NCBI RefSeq assembly: GCF_009296025.1
Contig: NZ_CP045178.1
Span: 7,440,001 to 7,504,000, forward strand
Source: Streptomyces tsukubensis
GTDB taxonomy: Bacteria; Actinomycetota; Actinomycetes; Streptomycetales; Streptomycetaceae
Direction: 5' to 3'
Length of the DNA stretch: 64,000 bases
Part shown: positions 27,201-36,200 of the stretch, one piece after another
Position numbering within the stretch: position 1 is the first letter of the stretch
Layout: the number at the start of each line of letters is the position of its first letter
Position numbers and translations under genes: made by a program
Notes under the pieces: model-generated
What the model was told of the DNA's origin: nothing
The model's input: the letters and a program-made list of their open reading frames with translations, nothing else
The model's database searches: none

Positions 27201-30200
27201 CTGGTGGCCGAGCCCGACCGGCCGGTCGCCACCGTCGACGTACTCACGGCCGGTGAACGCGACCACCTGTCGCGGGTACTCAACGACACCGCTGTGCCCT
27301 TCACCGAGCGCACCATTCCCGAACTGTTCGAGCAGGGGGTGGCGAGTACCCCGGACGCCGAGGCACTGGTGTGCGGGGACGTCTCCCTCTCGTACGCGGA
27401 GCTGAACGCGCGGGCCAACCGGCTCGCGCACTGGCTGATCAGCCGCGGAGTGGGCCCCGAGACGCGGGTGGCCGTGGCCCTGCCCCGGTCCGCTGAGCTG
27501 ATCGTCGCGCTGCTGGCCGTACTCAAGTCCGGCGGCGCCTATCTGCCGCTCGACCTGGCCTACCCGACCGCGCGGATCGCCCACCTGCTCGACGACGCCC
27601 GCCCCGGGCTGGTGCTGACGAACGCCGAGTTCGCCGCCGGCCTCCCCGAGTTCGCCGAAGCCGCCGTCCTGGCCGACCCGGCCCTCGCGGCCGATGTGGC
27701 CGGCCGGCCCGACCGCGACCCCGTGGACGCGGACCGGCACGCCCCGCTGCGCCCGCGCAACGCCGCGTACGTCATCTACACCTCCGGCTCCACCGGCCGC
27801 CCCAAGGGTGTGGTCGTCGCGCACGCGGGCGTGGGCAACCTCGCCGCCTGGGGCGTCGCCGAGCTGGGCGCCGAGACGTTCACGCGGGCCCTGGCCACCA
27901 CCTCCACGACCTTCGACGTGTCCGTCTTCGACACACTGGTGCCCCTGCTCGTGGGCGGCGCCGTCGTGCTCCTCGACGACGCGCTGGCCGTCGTCGAGGA
28001 GGAGTTCGTCGAAGCGAGCCTGCTGTGCGTGGTCCCCTCGGCGCTCGACGCGATGGCCGACCGGGCACGCCTGGACCGCGTCGGCACGATCGTCCTCGCG
28101 GGCGAGGCGCTGCCGGCGAGCCTGGTACGCAAGGTCCGCGAGACCTGGCCGCAGGTCCGCATGGCCAACTTCTACGGTCCCACCGAGGCCACGGTGTACG
28201 CCGCCGGGTGCGTGGACGACGGAACGGGCGACGGCACCCTGCCGATCGGCACACCGCTGGCGAACTGCGGGAGCTACGTCCTCGACGGTCGGCTCGGGCT
28301 CGCCCCGCAGGGTGTCCCAGGTGAGCTGTACCTCGCGGGCGCCGGACTGGCCCGAGGCTACCTGGACCGCCCGGGACTGTCGGCGGAACGGTTCGTCGCC
28401 GACCCCTACGGGCCGCCCGGCACCCGGATGTACCGCACCGGTGACCTCGCGCGTTGGGGCGACGACGGGAATCTGGAATATCTGGGCCGCGCCGACACAC
28501 AGGCCAAGGTGCGGGGGTTCCGGGTCGAGCCCGGCGAGATCGAGAGTGTGCTGGCCGCCCACCCCGACGTGGAGCGCGCCGTGGTCCTTGCCCGGACGGG
28601 CAAGGACCACGGGCTCACGCTGGTCGGCTACGCGGTGCCCGCGGCACACGCGAGCGAACTGTCCGCGGACGACCTGCGCCGGTTCGCGGGCGAGCGGCTG
28701 CCGGAGTACATGGTCCCGGCCGCGATCGTTGCCATGGACCGGCTCCCGCTGACCCCCAACGGCAAGCTCGACCGGGCAGCGCTGCCCGCACCGGAGTTCA
28801 CCGGCAGCACCTACCGGGCACCGCGCACCGCCGTGGAACACACCCTGGCCGGGCTGTTCGCCGATGTCCTCGGTGTGGAGCACGTGGGCGTCGACGACGA
28901 CTTCTTCGCGCTGGGCGGCCACTCACTGCTGGTGACCAAACTGATCAGCCGGATCCGCACGGCCTTCGAGGTCGAGCTGAGGATCCGCACGGTGTTCGAG
29001 TCGCCGACCGTCGCCGGCCTCCGCGGCCGACTGTCCCTCGGCGACCGGGCACGGCCGGTGCTGAGCCGCCGCGCGGAGACGACCGGCGCGGTGCCGGTGT
29101 CGTTCGCGCAGCGCCGCCTGTGGTTCATGCACCGCTTCGAAGGACCGTCCGCCACGTACAACATCCCGGTGGCGCTGAAGCTCACCGGCGAGCTGGACCC
29201 GGCCGCGCTGGCCGCCGCCGTACGCGATGTGGTGGCGCGCCACGAGAGCCTGCGAACCCTGCTGGTCGAGGACGCCGACGGCATGCCCTTCCAGCGGGTC
29301 GTCCCGGTCGGCGAGCTGGACTTCGACGTCCCGCTCTCCCCTGCCCCGTCGCACGAGGTGCCCGCCGCGCTGTCGGCGGTGATGGAACACCGCTTCGACC
29401 TGTTCACCGAGATACCGATCCGGGCGACGCTGTTCCGGCACGCCCCCGAGGAACATGTCCTGGCGCTCGTCGTGCACCACATCGCCGCCGACGGCGAATC
29501 CATGGCGCCCCTGGCACGGGACCTGTCGACCGCGTACGCGGCCCGCGTCGAGGGCCGTGAGCCGGGGTGGGACGCACTGCCTGTCCAGTACACCGACTAC
29601 ACCCTGTGGCAGCGTGAACTCCTCGGCGACGAGGACGACCCGCACAGCACGGTCGCCCGTCAGTCCGGGTACTGGCTGGAGGAACTGGCGGGCGCCCCCC
29701 AGCCGCTCCCCCTGCCCACGGACCGGCCCCGGCCGCCCTCGGCCAGCCGACGCGGCGACGGGATCGAGTTCGACGTCGACCCCGAACTCCTCGCCGCGGT
29801 ACGGGAGGTGGCCCGGCGTAACGAGGCCACGGTGCCCATGGTGTTGCAGGCGGCCCTGGCGGTGCTCCTGTCGCGGCTGGGGTGTGGTGACGATGTGTCG
29901 ATCGGTTCGCCGATCGCGGGGCGCGCGGACGAGGCTCTGGCGGATCTGGTGGGGTTCTTCGTCAATACGTGGGTGCTGCGGGTGGATCTGTCGGGCAATC
30001 CGACGTTCGAGGAGCTCCTGCGCCGTGTGCGGGACAAGGCCCTGTCCGCCTACGACCACCAGGACGCGCCCTTCGAACGCCTGGTGGAGATCCTCAACCC
30101 CGACCGGTCCAACGCCTATCATCCGCTCTTCCAGACGATGCTGGCCTGGCAGGACGACAACAGCCTGATCGACTTCGACCTCGCGGGGGTCCACGCCGTC

Positions 30201-33200
30201 CTGGAGATCGTCCCGACCCGGACGGCCAAGTTCGACCTCCAGTTCACCTTCGGTCTTGATGCCGCAGGGCAGGGCTTGGGGGGCTACGTGGAGTATGCGA
30301 CGGATTTGTTTGATCGTGGTGGTGTTGAGGTGTTGGTGGGGCGGTTTGTGCGGGTGTTGCGGGGGGTGGTGGGTGATCCGGGTGTGCGGGTGGGTGGTGT
30401 TGAGGTGTTGGGGGAGGTGGAGCGGGAGTGGTTGGTGCGGGGGGTGAATGATACGGCGGTGGGTTTGCCGGTGGGTTTGACGCTCGGGGGTCTGGTGGAG
30501 CGTCGGGTGGTGGTGGATCCGGGTGCTGTGGCTGTGGTGTGTGGTGATGTGTGGTTGTCGTACGGGGAGTTGAACGCGCGGGCGAATCGGTTGGCGCGTG
30601 AGTTGGTGGGGCGTGGGGTGGGTCCGGAGTCGTTGGTGGGGGTGGCTCTTCCTCGGTCGGTGGATTTGGTGGTGGGGTTGCTGGGGGTGTTGAAGTCGGG
30701 TGCGGGGTATGTGCCGATTGATCCTCGGTATCCGAGTGGGCGGTTGGGGTTGGTGTTGTCGGAGGCCTGTCCGCGGTGGTTGTTGACGGACGGGGTGACG
30801 GCGGGTGGGTTGCCGGGTGGGGATGTTCCCCGGTTGTTGCTGGATGGTCTGGATCTGTCGTCGGGTGATGGTTCGGATTTGAGGGCCGGGGAGCTGTCGG
30901 GTGTGCTGCGGCCGGACAATGTCGCGTATGTGATGTACACCTCCGGGTCCACCGGTGTCCCCAAGGGCGTGACCATCACCCACGCCAATCTGGTCAACGG
31001 AGTCTCCAGGCTCGCTGAGGTCGTCGAAGTCGAGCCAGGGACGCGGATGCTGGGCGCCACCTCCGTCAACTTCGACGTCTCCGTCTTCGAGGTGTTCAGC
31101 GCCCTGGCCGTCGGCGCGAGCGTCGAGGTGGTGGAGGACGTCCTCGAACTGGCCAAGCGCGACGGCTGGACCGGCGGCTCCCTCCAGGCGGTGCCGTCGG
31201 TATTCGCCGAGATCCTCGACCAGGTGACCGGTCGGATGAGCGTGGACACCGTCGTCCTCGGCGGTGACGCGCTGCCCGCGGCGCTCCTGGAGAAGGTGCG
31301 CGCCGCCATCCCCGGCGTACGCCTCATGCAGGCGTACGGCCAGACCGAGGACTTCTACGCCACGACGTACCGCATCCCTGACGACTGGAGCGGCACCGGC
31401 AACGTGCCGATCGGCCGGCCGTTGGGCAATATGCGGGTCTATGTGCTGGGTTCGGGTCTGGCTCCGGTGGCGAGGGGTGTGGTGGGTGAGCTGTATGTGG
31501 CCGGTGCGGTGGGTCGTGGTTATCACGGGCGTTCGGGGCTGACGGCCGAGCGGTTCGTGGCCGATCCCTTCGGACCGGCGGGTGAGCGCATGTACCGCAC
31601 CGGGGACCTGGTCCGATGGACCGTCGACGGACAGCTCGAATACCTCGGCCGGGGCGACGCGCAGATGAAGATCCGCGGGTTCCGTGTCGAACCCGCCGAG
31701 ATCGAGGCGGCGCTCCTCGCCCACCCCGGTATCGACCAGGCCGTGACCGTGATCCGCGATGGCCGGGGCGCGGGCACCAAGCAGCTCGTCGGTTACGTCG
31801 TTCCGGCTCACGGGGTGGGTTCGGGTGATCCGGATTTGCGTGCGGGTGTGGATGTGGCTGAGGTGCGGGGGTTTGTGGCGGAGCGGTTGCCGGAGTACAT
31901 GGTGCCTTCGGTGTTGGTGGTGTTGGAGCGGCTGCCGTTGGATGTGAATGGGAAGGTGGATCGGGGGTCGTTGCCGGCTCCGGAGTATGTGGTGGGGGAG
32001 TACCGGGGGCCGGGTTCGGTGGTGGAGGAGGTTCTGGCGTCGGTGTTCGCGCAGGTGCTGGGGTTGGACCGGGTGGGGGTGGATGACGATTTCTTCGCGG
32101 TCGGCGGGGACAGTATCCGGTCGATCCAGGTGGTGGCGCGGGCGCGTGGGCGGGGTGTGGAGGTGAGTCCTCGGCAGGTTTTCGAGGCGCGGACGGTGGC
32201 GGGGCTGGCGGCTGTGGCGCGTGCGGAGCGGGGGGTGGTGCTGGAGGAGTTGGCGGGTGGTGGTGTGGGGTCGATGCCGTTGCTTCCTGCCGCCGCGCAT
32301 CTTCTGGCGTTGGGGGGTGGTGTGGGCAGGTTCTCGATGTCGGCGCTGCTGGATCTGCCGGTGGGGATCGACGCGTCGGGGCTGGCGGCGACCTTGCGGG
32401 CGGTGCTGGACCGGCACGACGTACTGCGCTCCCGGCTGATCACCGAGGACGGCGCGCCGGCACTGATGGTCTCCGCACCCGGCTCCGTGCCCGTCGAGGG
32501 TCTGATCCGCAGGGTCGCCGGCGACGGAGCATGGGAATCGGACGCATGGCGCCAGTCCGCCGCTGAGGAACTCGACTCGGCCATGGGTCGGTTGGATCCG
32601 TTCGGTGGGGTGATGGCGCAGTTCGTCTGGTTCGATGCGGGGCCTTCGGTGGCGGGGCGGTTGTTGCTGGTTCTGCATCATTTGGTGGTGGATGGGGTGT
32701 CGTGGCGGGTTCTGTTGCCGGATCTGGCGGCGGCGTGGGTGCGGGTGTGTTCGGGTGGGGAGGTGGTGTTGCCGGGGGTGGGGACGTCGGTGCGTCGTTG
32801 GGCTCATGCGTTGGCGGAGGAGGCGTGTGGTGAGCTTCGGGTGGGTGAGCTGGGTCGGTGGGAGGAGGTGTTGCGGGGGTCCGATGTTGTGGTGGGGTGG
32901 CGTCGGCCGGATCCGGTGGTGGACACGATGGGGACTCTTGACTCGGTGCGGGTGGAGGTGCCTGTTGGGGTGACTGAGGTGTTGTTGACGCGGCTTCCGG
33001 CGGTTTTCCGGGGCGGGGTGAATGACGGTCTGTTGGCGGCGTTGGTGATGGCGGTGGCGAAGTGGCGTCCGGGTGGGGGGAGTTCGCTGTTGGTGCGGTT
33101 GGAGGGGCATGGTCGGGAGGAGGTGGTGGTGCCGGGTGCGGATCTGTCGCGGACGGTGGGCTGGTTCACGAGTATGTTCCCGGTGCGGTTGGAGGTGGCG

Positions 33201-36200
33201 GGGTTTGATCTGGAGGAGGCGTTCGCGGGCGGGGATGCGGCGGGTGCGGTGGTGAAGGCGGTCAAGGAGCAGTTGTTGGCCGTGCCGGACAAGGGGGTCG
33301 GTTACGGGTTGCTGCGGTATCTCAATGGTGCGGCGGGGCGGGTGTTGGGGGCGTATCCGGAGCCGCAGGTGGGGTTCAATTATTTGGGTCGGTTCTCGGC
33401 TTCGGACATGCCGGAGGAGTTGCGGGGGGTGGGGTTCGGTCAGGTGCTGGAGTGGGATGACGGGGGTGGGGTGTTTGACGCGGATATGCCGGTGTTGTCG
33501 GCGTTGGAGATTAATTCGTTTGTTGCCGACAGGGGGCGGGGGCCGTGTCTGGAGGCGGTGTTCGGGTTTCCTTCGGGGGTGTTGGGTCGGGAGGATGTCG
33601 CTGGGTTGGCCGGGTGGTGGCGGGCGGCGTTGACGGCGTTGGCCGGGCATGTCGGTGGGCCGGGTGCGGGTGGGCTTACGCCGTCCGATCTGCCGTTGGT
33701 CCGTGTGGGGCAGGGGCGGATTCTGGGTTGGGAGCGGGTCTGTCCGGGGTTGGTGGATGTGTGGCCGTTGACGCCGTTGCAGTCGGGTCTGCTTTTTCAC
33801 AGCAGGTTCACGGATGCGCCGGTCGATGCCTATCAGGTGCAGTTGGTGTTCCATCTCTCGGGTGTGGTGGATGCCGGGCGGATGCGTGCCGCGGGTCAGG
33901 CCCTGCTCGATCGTCACGCCACACTCCGTTCCGCCTTCCACCCCGACGCCGACGGATGGGTCCAACTGGTACTGGACAGAGTGGAGCTGCCCTGGCGCGA
34001 GCACGACCTGCGCGCCCTGCCGGAGGAACTGCGTGACGACGCCCTCGAACGGCTGCTCGCCGATGATCATCGCGCGCACTTCGACCCGGCGTGCCCGCCG
34101 TTGCTGCGGCTCGCGCTCGTGCGGCTGGACGACGACTCCTCCGAGCTGGTCCTCACCGCCCACCATGTGCTCTTCGACGGGTGGTCCATCCCTCTGTTGC
34201 TTCAGGATCTGCTCAGGCTCTACGGGTCGGGCGGTGACCCCGGATCGCTGCCCGCCGTCCGGGGCCATCGGGACTTCCTGGCCTGGCTGGCCGAGCAGGA
34301 CCGGGACGCCGCGGCCCGCGCCTGGGCCGAGGAACTCGACGGCGTCGACGAACCCACCCTCCTCGCCCCCGGCGCGGCCGACTGGGCCGGTGCGGGCGTC
34401 GAGCGCGTCGAGGTCGAGCTGAGCATGGCCGAGACCCGCGAACTCGCCCGCCGGGCAAGTGAGTTGGGGATCACTCTGAACACCGCGGTCCAAGGGGCCT
34501 GGGCGGTCCTCATCAGTCAGCTGACAGGCATCCAGGACGTGATGTTCGGTGCGACGGTCTCCGGCCGCCCCGCCGAGCTGCACGGCGTGGACACCATGGT
34601 CGGCATGTTCATCAACACCCTGCCCGTCCGGGCGCGGATCGCCCCCGCCGACACCCTGGCCGATCTTCTGGTGGATCTTCAGAGACACCAGGCGGCGCTG
34701 CTGGACCACCACCACTACGGGCTGGCGGACATCCAGCGGTCCACCGGGCTCCAGACGCTCTTCGACACCCTCGTCGTCTACGAGTCCTATCCGACTGACC
34801 AGTCCGGGCTGGCGGAAGCCAACAACCGCGCCGGGATCCACTGCACCGGCCTGCGGCCGTACGCGGGCAGCACGCACTATCCGCTGGCCGTGATCGCCGT
34901 CGCCACCGCGCAGCTCCAACTGTCCCTCGAATACCGGCAGGACCTGTTCGCCCACGCCACGGTGGAGGACATGGGCGCCCGGCTGCTGAGGATCCTGCGG
35001 GAGCTGCTGGCCGACCCCGGCCGCCGGATCGCCGGAATCGACACCTTGGAGCCGTGGGACCGCGCACGGCTGGACGCCTTCAACGACACCGAGGCCGCCG
35101 TTCCCGACGAGCCGGTCCACCGGATCATCGAGCGGCAGACCGCGGCGACCCCCGACGCCGTCGCCGTGCGCTGCGGCGAAGTGGCCCTGACCTACCGGGA
35201 GCTGGACGAGCGGGCCGCCCGGCTGGCGGTCGGGCTGCGGCGTCGCGGAGCGGGCCCCGAAACCCTGGTCGCGCTCGCCCTGCCCCGCTCCACCGACCTG
35301 GTAGTGGCGGTGGTCGGCATCCTCAAGGCCGGTGCGGCCTATCTGCCGATCGACCCCAAGTACGCCAGTGACCGGCTGGTGTTCATGCTGGAGGACGCCG
35401 GCCCCGTCCTTCTGCTCACCGACCTGGCGACCGCTCCCGCGCTGCCCGCCACCGATGTGCCCCATGTCCACCTGGAGGACATCGACCTGGCCGCGACAGC
35501 GGACCGCACCGTGCTGCCCACGGATCTGCGGCCGGACAATCTCGCGTACGTGATGTACACATCGGGCTCCACCGGCACCCCGAAGGGCGCGGCGCTCACA
35601 CACGCCAACATCGTGGGCCCGGTGACCAGGCTGGCCGAGATCCTCGGCTCGGGGCCCACCTCACGGATGCTGGGCGCGGCCTCCGTCAACTTCGACATCT
35701 CGGTGTTCGAGTACTTCCTCACCCTGACCACCGGTGGCTGCGTCGAGATGGTCAGGGACGTCCTCGTCCTCGGCGAGGGGGGCGACTGGGAGGGGCGTGT
35801 GGTGCACACCGTTCCCTCGGCGCTCGGTGAGGTCCTCGACCGGTGCACGGGCGCCCTGCGCCTGGAAACCGTGGTGCTGGCCGGAGAGGCGTTCCCGCCC
35901 GACCTGCTGCACAAGATCCGTGCCGTGATGCCAGGCACCCGTGTCATCAACGGATACGGGCAGACCGAGGACTTCTACGCCATGACCTTCGACATCCCCG
36001 ACGCCTGGGAGGGCGAGGGCGGCATGCCCATCGGCACGCCGCTCAGCAACATCCGGGTGTATGTCCTGGACGGGGCGCTGAATCCGGTGCCGCCCGGCGC
36101 CGTCGGCGAGGTGTACGTCGCCGGCCGGGTGGGCCGGGGCTACTACGGAAGGCCGGGTCTGACCTCCGAGCGGTTCGTCGCCGACCCGTTCGGACCGGCG

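Noticed and set aside
21075..35603. Very long minus-strand open frames (2615 and 2226 codons) opposite NRPS1
   Set aside because: They are shadows caused by the codon bias of the NRPS; they show no domain, and their composition is His/Arg/Pro-rich repeats that follow the NRPS repeats.
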